IMG/VR virus record: IMGVR_UViG_3300031951_001156
Location: 1 to 24,552 of that record
Origin: a virus
DNA length: 24,552 nt
Strand: one strand, 5' to 3'
A model generated the notes under the pieces. The model was not told the origin of the DNA and did no database searches. It saw only the letters and a list, made by a program, of their open reading frames with translations. The position numbers and the translations under genes are program-made. Every line of letters starts with the position of its first letter. Within the stretch, counting starts at the first letter, position 1. Positions 1-6,739 of this stretch are shown here, in pieces.

Positions 1-78
1 ATATCTATAACTATACCATTCTTTCTTTTTTTCAATTTTGATTTCATCAAATTGAATTAAATCTAATACATTATTCAT
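1..78 (-). CDS. Partial hypothetical protein, N-terminal 26 residues
   Basis: This reading frame starts with ATG at 78 and runs leftward off the window with no stop. It begins MNNVLDLIQFDEIKIEKKKE. Its ATG overlaps the TGA of the preceding leftward gene (ATGA), the same coupling seen elsewhere in this operon, which is the main reason to believe it. The visible part is charged and lysine-rich after residue 12. There is too little sequence to assign a family. It shows that the leftward operon continues beyond the window. Confidence 0.6.
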   Translation of the reverse strand, partial: MNNVLDLIQFDEIKIEKKKEWYSYRY

Positions 79-425
79 AATTTCACTTGCAATTTAGGTT
101 GATTTTCTTGTTGTGTACGGATGTATTCCGTCAATTCGGGTAGCATCCAGTAGCCATATTCCGCCAAAACTGCTGTAAATTCCGACATTTGGCGAGTTAT
201 GTCTGGCAGCAATGCACCGTCTGCGTCCCATAAAGCTGTTATTGTCTTACCGTGTTCACGCTGAATAGACTCATTGAGTCTCTTTAATAGCATCTTTGTT
301 TGGTGATTGTAAAACCATTTGATGTCTTCGCATTCATCACCTGCATACAATGAAGCCTGTAACCACATTAATAGGTTTAGCACCTTGATTTTTTCAAGGT
401 CGTCTTTTGAAATTTCTGTTTTCAT
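75..425 (-). CDS. Hypothetical phage protein, 116 aa
   Basis: I chose the ATG at 425 (MKTEISKDDLEKIKVL) rather than the upstream in-frame ATG at 515. It follows the stop of a small upstream gene by one base, and the leader before it is A-rich, as at most starts here. The protein is soluble and mostly helical by eye, with a Trp/Tyr-rich C-terminal half (EYGYWMLPELTEYI). I do not recognise the family. It is co-transcribed leftward and its stop overlaps the next start by ATGA. Confidence 0.7.
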   Translation of the reverse strand: MKTEISKDDLEKIKVLNLLMWLQASLYAGDECEDIKWFYNHQTKMLLKRLNESIQREHGKTITALWDADGALLPDITRQMSEFTAVLAEYGYWMLPELTEYIRTQQENQPKLQVKL

Positions 426-426
426 T

Positions 427-591
427 TTATTTTGTTTTATTAGTTGTTTCCCAGTACATATCGCACTCATCATTTTTGATTGGAACATTAACAAAGTAAG
501 CCTGATAGAACTCATCTTCTTTTGCTGTGTAACGATAACAAGATTCTTTCATTGGGCAATTTGTACCCATACATTTTGTGATGTCTGCCAT
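427..591 (-). CDS. Small Cys-rich protein, 54 aa, putative metal-binding
   Basis: This short leftward frame runs from ATG at 591 to TAA at 429-427. It begins MADITKCMGTNCPMKESCYR and has cysteines at residues 7, 12, 18 and 43. The CX4CX5C cluster followed by YRYTA resembles small zinc-ribbon-like proteins often present in Bacteroidetes phages (family recollection, not a search). One base separates its stop from the next ATG, and only 33 bases separate it from the terminase stop. That spacing fits a genuine operon member. Function unknown; a Zn-stabilised fold is an inference from the cysteines. Confidence 0.75.
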   Translation of the reverse strand: MADITKCMGTNCPMKESCYRYTAKEDEFYQAYFVNVPIKNDECDMYWETTNKTK

Positions 592-624
592 AGTTATTTA
601 TTTAGTTATTAGATTGCTAATTTA

Positions 625-1917
625 TTAAGCGAATGCGTACTTTCCAAAATTCTTTTTGAGTTCGTAGAATGCCCTCATCATTATTGCGTCTGCAAAGTCA
701 GGAGAGATACCGTGCCTCTTTTTCAAATCTTCTTTATTTGTCACTCGCAGCTTTCCATCACTATCAATCTTTTCCCTTCTAATCATTTCAAGTTCCTTTA
801 CAATTGTGTCCTTGTGAGTGGACTCAAATGTGATGGCGTTGCTACTTATCAATTCGCCTAACTTGAAATAGCAGTCACTTTTGAGATTCATATAATTGTC
901 ACGCACCGCTTTTGATCCGTTCAAGAACCCTTTGCAATGGAGATAATCTTTGCAACCCCCTCCAATACCATCCTCATCAACCAGTACGTTAGAAAGTCTT
1001 ACGGAGTGATTTTTGATAAGGTCATTGATGGTATCCACAACCTCATTAATTGGTTTGTGTTTTAACACCACGAACTTTTCAGCGTGTAAATTATTCCACA
1101 CAACTATAACTGTCCTATCATCTCCCATTCGGGCAATGTCGGCAGTGATAAATTTGTCTCCCAAATTAGTGGATGGTCGGAAGCATCGGAGTAAATCATC
1201 GTATTCGTAAAGTCTATCTTTGGTCTCATCATAGTCCCAATCACCTTCCAATAATCTTTTGCGGTCAATGTCGGGAAGGAGTTGTAATGATTGAAGATAA
1301 ACAGGTGAAATGTGGGGGTTGTCAGTGGGTAAGGCCTGTATAAATTCACGGTCACTCCTTATCGTGCCATTTCTTTTCGCATTATAGAAATCATTGTATA
1401 ACCATCCTTTGTGTGGGTTACAAGTTAGCAGTCCTTTCGGTTTATCATTTATCAATTTATAGCGCACACGTGAGGCAAGAATCGCAATACACTTTTCGCT
1501 CACCTCTCCTGCCTCATCAACGAAGTAGTCTGTGATTTCAATCGATCCAAAACGCTGAAATTCTGCATCGGATGGCATATCTGCCAAGTCCATTAGAATT
1601 GTTTGTGATCCATTATACCAATTGATAACATGGTCTTGACCATTGTACGTATAATCCCTTCCTGCAACTAATCCATATTGAGCGCACAATTCAAAAAAAG
1701 TAGCCATAGTGGATAACCTTAATTTCTTCAACTCTGCGCGGCCTATTAGGCCTCGGGTACCTGGGTATTTAAGTCTGCGTTTAATCTGCCAATCGCAACC
1801 AAGAAATGACTTTCCACCTGATGCAGCTCCGCCATATAGCACCTGCCAAATATCACTCTCAATAGATAGATATTTTAATGCTAATTTTTGTTTGTCATTA
1901 TAGACTATTTCACGCAT
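625..1917 (-). CDS. terL: Terminase large subunit (DNA-packaging ATPase/nuclease)
   Basis: This is the motor that cuts concatemeric DNA and pumps it into the prohead through the portal. An N-terminal ATPase carries Walker A GGAASGGKS (residues 29-37), Walker B YFVDEAGE with D134/E135, and a coupling-motif-like TCNP (165-168). The C-terminal RNase H-like nuclease shows ITAD (D260), LVDEDGIGGG (312-321) and a late DFADAIMM with D407 and D410. At 430 aa the length is normal for the family. The start overlaps the upstream gene by 13 bp. It is unusual that the gene sits at the downstream end of a leftward replication/regulation operon, opposite in strand to the portal and capsid genes. Confidence 0.95.
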   Translation of the reverse strand: MREIVYNDKQKLALKYLSIESDIWQVLYGGAASGGKSFLGCDWQIKRRLKYPGTRGLIGRAELKKLRLSTMATFFELCAQYGLVAGRDYTYNGQDHVINWYNGSQTILMDLADMPSDAEFQRFGSIEITDYFVDEAGEVSEKCIAILASRVRYKLINDKPKGLLTCNPHKGWLYNDFYNAKRNGTIRSDREFIQALPTDNPHISPVYLQSLQLLPDIDRKRLLEGDWDYDETKDRLYEYDDLLRCFRPSTNLGDKFITADIARMGDDRTVIVVWNNLHAEKFVVLKHKPINEVVDTINDLIKNHSVRLSNVLVDEDGIGGGCKDYLHCKGFLNGSKAVRDNYMNLKSDCYFKLGELISSNAITFESTHKDTIVKELEMIRREKIDSDGKLRVTNKEDLKKRHGISPDFADAIMMRAFYELKKNFGKYAFA

Positions 1918-2681
1918 AACCCATCCTTTATCTTTTGTTGCAAAATATGACTATCCATTATATCAGCATAAATGAGGCGAGACAATTCACACTGGTAATC
2001 ATCTTTGAATCTTTGGCGAGTAATCTTATCCAATCTTTTGGCCTTATACGCACTCATTGATTGCGCATCCAATGTTTTTTTATACGCCATAAATTGCCAC
2101 TTCTTCCATTCATCTTCACTCCACATTTCATCACGCAGAATCTTTTTATCGTAGAACGTGCGAACCTTCATTGGTGCTAACATCAAGACAAAGTCTCTTT
2201 TGTTTTCTCTCCACAATCGAATGTCTTCATTGAAGGTCTCAGTCCAATCAACTGGCTCATCACTTGTGTTAGATGGCAATTCAATTTTAGCTTTCTTTTT
2301 ATCGAGTGCTAAATTCGTTTTCATCTTGAATTCATTGTACGATTTCAAGACATCGGAAAGGAAAGCAACCGACATCATCCCAAAACACTCCACACGTGTC
2401 CATTCGCTACCAACCGCATTCAGTTGAAAAGCCAATGCCATTTCGCCTGTGGTGAGGTATGGGTAGTGCGTCTGCATTGTCACGTAAAGAAGATTAGTTT
2501 CTTCATCGGATGGCAGGTTTTTTATACCATATAGTACTATACCATACGCTATACTTTGCTTGAAAATAGATAGCGTAATATCGCAAATCTTTGAAGATTC
2601 AAGACTTGTTATGTATGCCTTTTCGTTATGCGTTAACCCACTCGTGTAGGCTGTTTCGTTGTATACGACCAATTGTGTCAT
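1905..2681 (-). CDS. Hypothetical protein, 258 aa, phage replication/packaging neighbourhood
   Basis: The protein begins MTQLVVYNETAY. A central segment, LPSDEETNLLYVTMQTHYPY followed by LTTGEMALAFQLNAVG, resembles conserved hypothetical proteins found between replication genes and terminase in Bacteroidetes phages (recollection). The C-terminal half is rich in Lys, Arg and Trp and predicted helical. It sits between a replication-protein-like gene (overlap 56 bp) and terL (overlap 13 bp). A small-terminase-like or DNA-binding role is possible from position and charge but is not shown by any motif. The long upstream overlap leaves some doubt about the exact start. Confidence 0.75.
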   Translation of the reverse strand: MTQLVVYNETAYTSGLTHNEKAYITSLESSKICDITLSIFKQSIAYGIVLYGIKNLPSDEETNLLYVTMQTHYPYLTTGEMALAFQLNAVGSEWTRVECFGMMSVAFLSDVLKSYNEFKMKTNLALDKKKAKIELPSNTSDEPVDWTETFNEDIRLWRENKRDFVLMLAPMKVRTFYDKKILRDEMWSEDEWKKWQFMAYKKTLDAQSMSAYKAKRLDKITRQRFKDDYQCELSRLIYADIMDSHILQQKIKDGLCVK

Positions 2682-3000
2682 TGTGATTGTTTTTAGTTGT
2701 TACAAATTTAGTTAAGTCCCAAGCGGATCGCATTGCTGCCTTCCAGTCCTTCATCTTGTTCTTGCCATACTTCCAACCGGTATTGGTGTAATGGCTGATA
2801 AAAACATCAGCGAAATGAAGGGCATCTTCGGAGTGTGCATTGGGCATACGTTCAAGGAAATAATCAGCGACTTCTTCAAGAGATGGCGCAGTGAAAAGAC
2901 ATCCTTTCGATTTTATTTGTTGGTTGTTCAACTGACTTTCCAACTGGATCACTCTCTCTTTTAGTGAGAGTACCTCGCATATTAAAGTATTGATGTCCAT
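2626..3000 (-). CDS. Replication-protein-like C-terminal domain protein, 124 aa
   Basis: Residues about 8-27 (LSLKERVIQLESQLNNQQIK) look like a short coiled coil. The rest, with PSLEEVADYFLER, FISHYTNTGWKYGKNKMKDW and KAAMRSAW, matches a C-terminal module common in Bacteroidetes phage and plasmid replication proteins ('GWKxGKNxMKDWKAAxRxW', family recollection). It probably binds DNA or a replication partner. Here the module is free-standing, without a primase or helicase domain. The start at 3000 lies inside the 3' end of the DnaA-domain-IV-like gene, an unusually long 125-bp overlap discussed in the findings. Confidence 0.75.
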   Translation of the reverse strand: MDINTLICEVLSLKERVIQLESQLNNQQIKSKGCLFTAPSLEEVADYFLERMPNAHSEDALHFADVFISHYTNTGWKYGKNKMKDWKAAMRSAWDLTKFVTTKNNHNDTIGRIQRNSLHEWVNA

Positions 3001-3433
3001 CGTTCAAATATTGTTTAGTTGTTGTGCAATTATAGCCATTATTTTCGAATGCCTCAAAAAAATCATTCACTATGAATCTCCATTGCGGATCAATCTTGTA
3101 AAGGTCACAGAACTTTTTAATTGAGTGGAGGACAGTTGAATGGTCAACTCCAACTGGCGCACCAATATCTCTCAAAGTCTTTTTGTTGTTCGTGAAATAG
3201 TTGAAGGCAATCACAATAGCACGTGCATCAACTACATCCCTTCTGCGTGTTCTACTTTGAATCTCGCTATATTTCACATTCATCAAATTAAGACACGCAT
3301 CGCTTATGATGTCATCAATGACTTTTGTTTCTTCAATTGATTTCATTTCTTCTGGTTGGTTAACCACCAACTGACGCAGGTGTGCAAGTTGTTTTTCGAT
3401 TGAATCAATTGCGTTTAGTATCATCTCATTCAT
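2876..3433 (-). CDS. DnaA domain-IV-like helix-turn-helix protein, 185 aa
   Basis: A segment at about residues 60-110, with TRRRDVVDARAIVIAF followed by LRDIGAPVGVDHSTVLHSIK, closely resembles the DNA-binding C-terminal domain of DnaA (Bac_DnaA_C), including the DHSTVLH signature (about 96-102). No AAA+ ATPase domain is present, so it is probably a phage origin-binding or regulatory protein. The ATG at 3433 was chosen because GGAGG lies five bases upstream (3443-3439) and the preceding gene ends at 3426. The last about 50 residues overlap the next gene in another frame and look less protein-like. A T7 run at 3052-3058 could shift the frame to an earlier stop. Confidence 0.8.
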   Translation of the reverse strand: MNEMILNAIDSIEKQLAHLRQLVVNQPEEMKSIEETKVIDDIISDACLNLMNVKYSEIQSRTRRRDVVDARAIVIAFNYFTNNKKTLRDIGAPVGVDHSTVLHSIKKFCDLYKIDPQWRFIVNDFFEAFENNGYNCTTTKQYLNDGHQYFNMRGTLTKRESDPVGKSVEQPTNKIERMSFHCAIS

Positions 3434-3629
3434 CTTGACCTCCGTATGTTTTAATAAAATACTCATCTGCAAAATACATTTGGTGGTGGTCATTTCTTGC
3501 ACTATTATAAGCATCAATAATCTGCTCTCGTTCGATTTGTAGTGCTATTGCTATTTCTTTTGAATAAAATGATACATCCGAAGTTGTCATAGATTCTACC
3601 AATATTTGCACTGCTGTTTGTTTACTCAT
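3426..3629 (-). CDS. Small 'QTAVxxLVE' family protein, 67 aa (paralogue 1)
   Basis: It begins MSKQTAVQILVESM, has a central EREQIIDAYNSAR segment, and ends YFIKTYGGQDE. This matches a short acidic family very common in Bacteroidetes phages ('QTAVEWL...KEQIIDAY...', recollection), whose function is unknown. A second member lies at 5704-5877. Its ATG follows the TAA of the upstream HTH gene by one base, and its stop overlaps the start of the DnaA-like gene, so it is translationally coupled on both sides. It contains the GGAGG that precedes the next gene. Confidence 0.8.
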   Translation of the reverse strand: MSKQTAVQILVESMTTSDVSFYSKEIAIALQIEREQIIDAYNSARNDHHQMYFADEYFIKTYGGQDE

Positions 3630-3630
3630 C

Positions 3631-3858
3631 TTACAAATAATTTACAGGTTCGTGTTCATTTTCATTTTCAGCCACAGCCAATGAGATCAATTGGCATTTG
3701 TCAACTCCAATCATCTTGGATAGTTTATCAATGTGCTGAATAGACATTGTGATTGGATAGGTTTCGTACTTCCTTCCAGTAGGCCAAGTCACTCCCATTG
3801 CTTTTGCAAATTCGTAGGTAGATGGGTAGTGCGTTCTTATAAGTGTTCTAAATTTCAT
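3631..3858 (-). CDS. Cro/XRE-like helix-turn-helix regulator, 75 aa
   Basis: The pattern STYEFAKAMGVTWPTGRKYE, followed by MSIQHIDKLSKMIGVDKCQL, matches a small Cro-like HTH fold: helix, turn (MGV), recognition helix (TGRKYE), then the supporting helix. Such proteins in Bacteroidetes phages often act as DNA-binding regulators. The spacing to neighbours is four bases upstream and one base downstream, so it is embedded in the operon. No dimerisation domain is present beyond the HTH. Its target is unknown. The inverted repeat in the divergent control region at 6211-6244 is one possible site (speculation). Confidence 0.7.
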   Translation of the reverse strand: MKFRTLIRTHYPSTYEFAKAMGVTWPTGRKYETYPITMSIQHIDKLSKMIGVDKCQLISLAVAENENEHEPVNYL

Positions 3859-3862
3859 TTCT

Positions 3863-4249
3863 TTATAGTTTACCAGTGAATAATACTTTTAATCTTTGGA
3901 CAATTCCAAGCGTTGCTTTTTTGCGAGGTGCTACCATTCTTGGCTCAACCTTAATTATTTTTTTCGGATCAACCTTAACTTTTGTTTTAGTGAATAAAGT
4001 TGGTTGCGATGGTGTAAAATAATTGGATTGATATTTTTTGAATTTCAAAAATCTATCCTCGTGTATTCTTTCAAGACCTCTCCAATAACCATCTTTTTTC
4101 CAAATGATTCCAGCTTGTTGGAAATAAACAGGAGAATGCTTACCCATTTTATGACGAACCATCACTTGACCTATATTGGTGTAATTATGGTTATTTAAAT
4201 CTTTGCACATAGCATTGATTCGTTCCTTTGTCATTTTTCTACGTTGCAT
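3863..4249 (-). CDS. Basic hypothetical protein, 128 aa, possibly nucleic-acid binding
   Basis: The protein is strongly basic, with Lys/Arg-rich N and C termini (MQRRKMTKERINAM; RMVAPRKKATLGIVQRLK). The first half resembles a small HTH-like unit (YTNIGQVMVRHKMGKHSPVY). The middle is a proline/lysine linker (PTLFTKTKVKVDPKKIIKVE). I do not recognise a named family. The start at 4249 follows an A-rich leader; an in-frame ATG at 4234 is the alternative. It is the first gene after the hairpin region that follows the SSB-like gene. Confidence 0.7.
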   Translation of the reverse strand: MQRRKMTKERINAMCKDLNNHNYTNIGQVMVRHKMGKHSPVYFQQAGIIWKKDGYWRGLERIHEDRFLKFKKYQSNYFTPSQPTLFTKTKVKVDPKKIIKVEPRMVAPRKKATLGIVQRLKVLFTGKL

Positions 4250-4279
4250 AATTTTTTCTTAAATAGTTAAATAAATCTT

Positions 4280-4326
4280 GGGGACTCTCAAACGTGATGT
4301 CCCCCCTTAAAAAGGGAGGTCATCAC
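4280..4326 (-). promoter_or_regulatory. Pair of mutually exclusive RNA hairpins at the 3' end of the SSB-like gene
   Basis: Bases 4294-4308 and 4312-4326 form an imperfect 15-bp inverted repeat (two mismatches) with a 3-base loop, spanning the SSB-like stop codon. Alternatively 4280-4285 (GGGGAC) pairs with 4299-4304 (GTCCCC). The two stems share 4299-4304 and cannot coexist. There is no U-tract, so this looks like a processing, stability or translational element rather than a simple terminator. Confidence 0.55.
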
Positions 4327-4759
4327 TGTTGTTTAATTTACCATCAGCAATCGCATCTTTGTACGGATTTTCACCGCTTGTAAGATAGATTTCAAAAGCC
4401 TGAGCAGTTGCGCATATCATCCCTATCTGTTGGTTGATGGGTTCGCCTTCGCCTTTGTGAAGGTCAACTGCTGCCTTCAATGCTACCGCACGTGCAATAT
4501 CTGCTGACTTATCTTCTTTTACAAAGGACTTGCCACCTCCACCATTCCACGCAGGTTTCTGCTCCTTTGCAAATTTGATATTCCAGTACCTACCATTTTG
4601 AGTATAGTCATACTGCTTTTCGTCTCCAACTTTGAAGGGAGGTTCCTGCGATGCAGCGAAGCATCCACCGACATCTCCATTTTCCATTTCTACCTCGAAC
4701 TTAAAGAGGTCTTTCCATGTGCCATTGTTTTGAATGGACTTGATTTTACTTGTTTTCAT
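4307..4759 (-). CDS. ssb: Single-stranded DNA-binding-like protein, 150 aa
   Basis: From the ATG at 4759 the protein reads MKTSKIKSIQNNGTWKDLFK and ends with the acidic tip NNSDDLPF. Such a tip is the hallmark of SSB C-termini that recruit replication and repair partners. The N-terminal half is compatible with an OB-fold (FKFEVEMENGDVGGCF...DEKQYDYTQNGRYWNIKF). A glycine-rich linker (AWNGGGGKSF) is followed by a helical domain. This resembles OB-fold proteins of Bacteroidetes phages rather than canonical bacterial Ssb. The start was preferred because it overlaps the upstream stop by ATGA. A hairpin covers its own stop codon, hinting at post-transcriptional control. Confidence 0.7.
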   Translation of the reverse strand: MKTSKIKSIQNNGTWKDLFKFEVEMENGDVGGCFAASQEPPFKVGDEKQYDYTQNGRYWNIKFAKEQKPAWNGGGGKSFVKEDKSADIARAVALKAAVDLHKGEGEPINQQIGMICATAQAFEIYLTSGENPYKDAIADGKLNNSDDLPF

Positions 4760-5094
4760 ATTTCTATGGTTTTGATTTTTACTTGTTTTAATTCGTTGTA
4801 AACTGATAACAACTGCGGTGGCATTATACCTTCCCAAATTTTCATCGAAGATGATGCGGTTTTGTCTTTATTGATCCCTCTCAATCGCATAAATTTATCT
4901 TGGCAATCGTACCACACAACAAATTTGTTATCTAATTTGTGTCCGTGTACCTGTGCAATTGGCATAATCCATTCCCAAAATTCGCCATTGATGGAGTTAA
5001 CTATGTAGGTCGCACCTCCATAACTGCCTTTGACATTGAGCGCATCCATCCTTTGAATGCAGTCCTGCTCATCCAATTCTTTCCAATCTCTCAT
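4756..5094 (-). CDS. Hypothetical protein, 112 aa
   Basis: It begins MRDWKELDEQDCIQRMDALN and contains a Trp/Gly-rich central segment (GEFWEWIMPIAQVHGHKL). It ends with a basic helix (NELKQVKIKTIEI). No family is recognised. It is coupled by ATGA both to the 57-aa gene upstream and to the SSB-like gene downstream, so its product is probably made in step with SSB and may act in the same DNA transaction. That is inference from context only. Confidence 0.7.
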   Translation of the reverse strand: MRDWKELDEQDCIQRMDALNVKGSYGGATYIVNSINGEFWEWIMPIAQVHGHKLDNKFVVWYDCQDKFMRLRGINKDKTASSSMKIWEGIMPPQLLSVYNELKQVKIKTIEI

Positions 5095-5264
5095 CGCTTA
5101 TAGGTTTTTTCGGTGAGTAATGCCTCCATTCTTTCAAATGGTTTGCGTGGTGATGAGTCAGCTATGTGCTGAGCAATTGCGTTAAAATCTAATTGCTCAC
5201 TTGGATAACTGGATGATTGAACGCAGATGAACTTGCGTGGGTAGGTTAGGTTAACACTTTTCAT
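5091..5264 (-). CDS. Small hypothetical protein, 57 aa
   Basis: This short frame runs from ATG at 5264 to TGA at 5093-5091. It starts MKSVNLTYPRKFICVQSSSY and ends EALLTEKTYKR. Its stop overlaps the next ATG (ATGA) and its start overlaps the upstream gene by 14 bp, filling what would otherwise be a gap of more than 150 bases in a gapless operon. Predicted soluble and mixed charge. No family recognised. Confidence 0.7.
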   Translation of the reverse strand: MKSVNLTYPRKFICVQSSSYPSEQLDFNAIAQHIADSSPRKPFERMEALLTEKTYKR

Positions 5265-5490
5265 ATGCGATAAAATTTTTTAATTTGACTTTCAAATCTT
5301 CTGCTTCTTCCACTGACAACAACCATTGATTGGTATCACCTTTTAAGAATTCGTTGACCAAAAATGTTATTGCTACGGTTTGATTAACGGTCAATACGTG
5401 AACAGTTGAATTGAGTGGACATCTGTCCTTATCGAATTGGCTCAAATCAGTGCCATAGATTTCGACTTTTTTGTACTGCATCTTTCCCAT
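5251..5490 (-). CDS. Hypothetical protein, 79 aa
   Basis: I placed the start at ATG 5490 (MGKMQYKKVEIYGTDLSQFD), one base after the TAA of the upstream gene, instead of the longer in-frame extension that overlaps that gene by about 100 bp. An internal ATG at 5481 is also possible. The C-terminal half (WLLSVEEAEDLKVKLKNFI) is an amphipathic helix. Family and function are not recognised. Confidence 0.65.
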   Translation of the reverse strand: MGKMQYKKVEIYGTDLSQFDKDRCPLNSTVHVLTVNQTVAITFLVNEFLKGDTNQWLLSVEEAEDLKVKLKNFIAYEKC

Positions 5491-5491
5491 A

Positions 5492-5692
5492 TTAGATAAT
5501 TTGAAAGATAAATGCCTCAACTCCATTAACGTGATACGTGCCAGAATAAGCATGGCAGTAACCGTGTTCATCAGTGTGGTATTTGATACCACGTTGGTTA
5601 GCGTAATCCATAACAGTTGCGTTCGCCTGTTCCAATGATTCGCAGTTGATGGCTTGTTGATGAAAGCCTTTGAAAATGTGAACTTGATACAT
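5492..5692 (-). CDS. Hypothetical protein, 66 aa
   Basis: It begins MYQVHIFKGFHQQAINCESL and contains a His/Tyr-rich segment (YHTDEHGYCHAYSGTYHVNG), which could be a small beta-rich fold. The start follows an A-rich leader containing ACAACTTAAA, similar to the leaders of other genes here. Its stop is one base from the next start. No family recognised. Confidence 0.65.
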   Translation of the reverse strand: MYQVHIFKGFHQQAINCESLEQANATVMDYANQRGIKYHTDEHGYCHAYSGTYHVNGVEAFIFQII

Positions 5693-5703
5693 ATTGTTTT
5701 TTT

Positions 5704-5877
5704 TTAAGTTGTTTTAATTGCTATTGTTCTAAATCCATCCCACCAAGCATCGGTAGCTTGTGATTGTTCCTTTTTTTTTGCAGTATCCCAAATTGAATCT
5801 TCAATGATTAAGTTGTTTTTTTCGTGAATCTCTTTGAGTTGTTGTTCTAACCATTCCACTGCTGTTTGTCTTTTCAT
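5704..5877 (-). CDS. Small 'QTAVEWL' family protein, 57 aa (paralogue 2)
   Basis: The ATG at 5877 (MKRQTAVEWLEQQLKEIHEK) was chosen over an in-frame ATG at 5910. It overlaps the TGA of the upstream 46-aa gene by ATGA, and the family normally starts with M-x-Q-T-A-V. The remainder is charged and helical, ending AWWDGFRTIAIKTT. It belongs to the same small Bacteroidetes phage family as 3426-3629, so the family occurs twice in this operon. Function unknown. Confidence 0.75.
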   Translation of the reverse strand: MKRQTAVEWLEQQLKEIHEKNNLIIEDSIWDTAKKKEQSQATDAWWDGFRTIAIKTT

Positions 5878-6014
5878 TTTTTTAAATAAAGTTTTAAAAT
5901 CAAATTGCAATACTTTTTATCCTTACAAATATCAGTTTGCGTTATTTGTAGAATGTAATGAGCCATTTCAATTCGACTCATTACATTTAATTCTTTTTCT
6001 GTTTTATATGCCAT
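5874..6014 (-). CDS. Small hypothetical protein, 46 aa
   Basis: This short frame runs from ATG at 6014 to TGA at 5876-5874. It begins MAYKTEKELNVMSRIEMAHY and carries two cysteines near the C-terminus (residues 30 and 36). It overlaps the upstream gene by 11 bp and the downstream start by ATGA, accounting for the only otherwise empty stretch in the first part of the operon. No family recognised. Confidence 0.65.
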   Translation of the reverse strand: MAYKTEKELNVMSRIEMAHYILQITQTDICKDKKYCNLILKLYLKK

Positions 6015-6186
6015 ATCCATTCGGAGTGACATCTTCAATGCTATAAGATTTTAGCTCTGCTGTAACTGATTTCAATTTTTTTACAGCATCCACATTCAAA
6101 GATATTTCTACTTTATTATTAGCTTCGATTTGAGCCTGTTCAAAGAATGCTTTGAATTCTGCAAGAAGTTGTTGTTCTGTTTTCAT
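6004..6186 (-). CDS. Hypothetical protein, 60 aa, first gene of the leftward operon
   Basis: It begins MKTEQQLLAEFKAFFEQAQI and is an acidic, mostly helical protein (LKKLKSV-type helix, then SYSIEDVTPNGYGI). It is the first gene downstream of the leftward promoter at 6215-6244, with a leader of about 25-30 bases. As the promoter-proximal gene it should be the most abundantly made early product. Family not recognised. Confidence 0.65.
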   Translation of the reverse strand: MKTEQQLLAEFKAFFEQAQIEANNKVEISLNVDAVKKLKSVTAELKSYSIEDVTPNGYGI

Positions 6187-6214
6187 TTGTTTAATTGTTT
6201 CGTTGTTTGTTTGA

Positions 6215-6244
6215 CAAATATAGAAATAAATTTTAATATGTCAA
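6215..6244 (-). promoter_or_regulatory. Leftward promoter, Bacteroidetes type
   Basis: On the minus strand, TTGACA (6244-6239) and TATATTTG (6222-6215) are separated so that 19 bases lie between TTG and TATATTTG. This matches the Bacteroidetes -33 TTG / -7 TAnnTTTG consensus. It lies just upstream of the first leftward gene. A second TTGACA on the plus strand at 6211-6216 makes an inverted repeat with the -33 box. Confidence 0.8.
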
Positions 6245-6343
6245 GAAAAAAATTAAAATATTTTTAGTTTTCCAATGTTTTCGGGGGTTTCCAGATGCAT
6301 TTTTTTTTGTCCAACCTATTAAATTTCATCTTAATTTAGTCCA

Positions 6344-6739
6344 ATGAAAGGAAAAATTCTCCAATCAATGAAGCCAAGAGCCAAAAAACCATTGGCAGGG
6401 GAGGCGGGTGTTCAGTTTACAATAGTCCAATATATCAAAGTAATGTACCCAAATGCACTTTATTGCGCCTCAGCAGGGGGAATGTTCACGAGTATGAAGC
6501 AGGCCATCAAGATGAAGATGACTGGCTACGTTAAAGGGTTTCCCGACCTTCAAATATGCGAACCAAACGAAAAATATCACGGGTTATTCATCGAAGTTAA
6601 GACGGATAAAGGTGTTGTAAGCAAGGAGCAAAAGGAATGGATTAAGCAATTGAACAAACGTGGCTATTATGCTACTTATGTAAAAGGCTCGGAAGATGCC
6701 ATTAAATTGATAGATGCATATTTCAAGAACGCAATATGA
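6344..6739 (+). CDS. VRR-NUC domain nuclease, 131 aa
   Basis: This is a small PD-(D/E)XK-type nuclease of the VRR-NUC family. The motifs are GFPDLQI (D68), GLFIEVKT (E84, K86) and SKEQKEWI (Q96), the expected D...ExK...Q catalytic arrangement, followed by the typical terminal EDAIKLIDAYF. Such stand-alone domains are common in phages and may process branched DNA or assist packaging. It is the first rightward gene. A weak promoter-like TTTG...TAATTTAG lies directly upstream, leaving only a few bases of leader. Confidence 0.85.
   Translation: MKGKILQSMKPRAKKPLAGEAGVQFTIVQYIKVMYPNALYCASAGGMFTSMKQAIKMKMTGYVKGFPDLQICEPNEKYHGLFIEVKTDKGVVSKEQKEWIKQLNKRGYYATYVKGSEDAIKLIDAYFKNAI

Noticed and set aside
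319-612. Plus-strand frame of 97 aa rich in Cys and Phe
   Set aside because: It is antisense to the 54-aa Cys-cluster gene and the 116-aa gene, whose junctions and motifs are far better.
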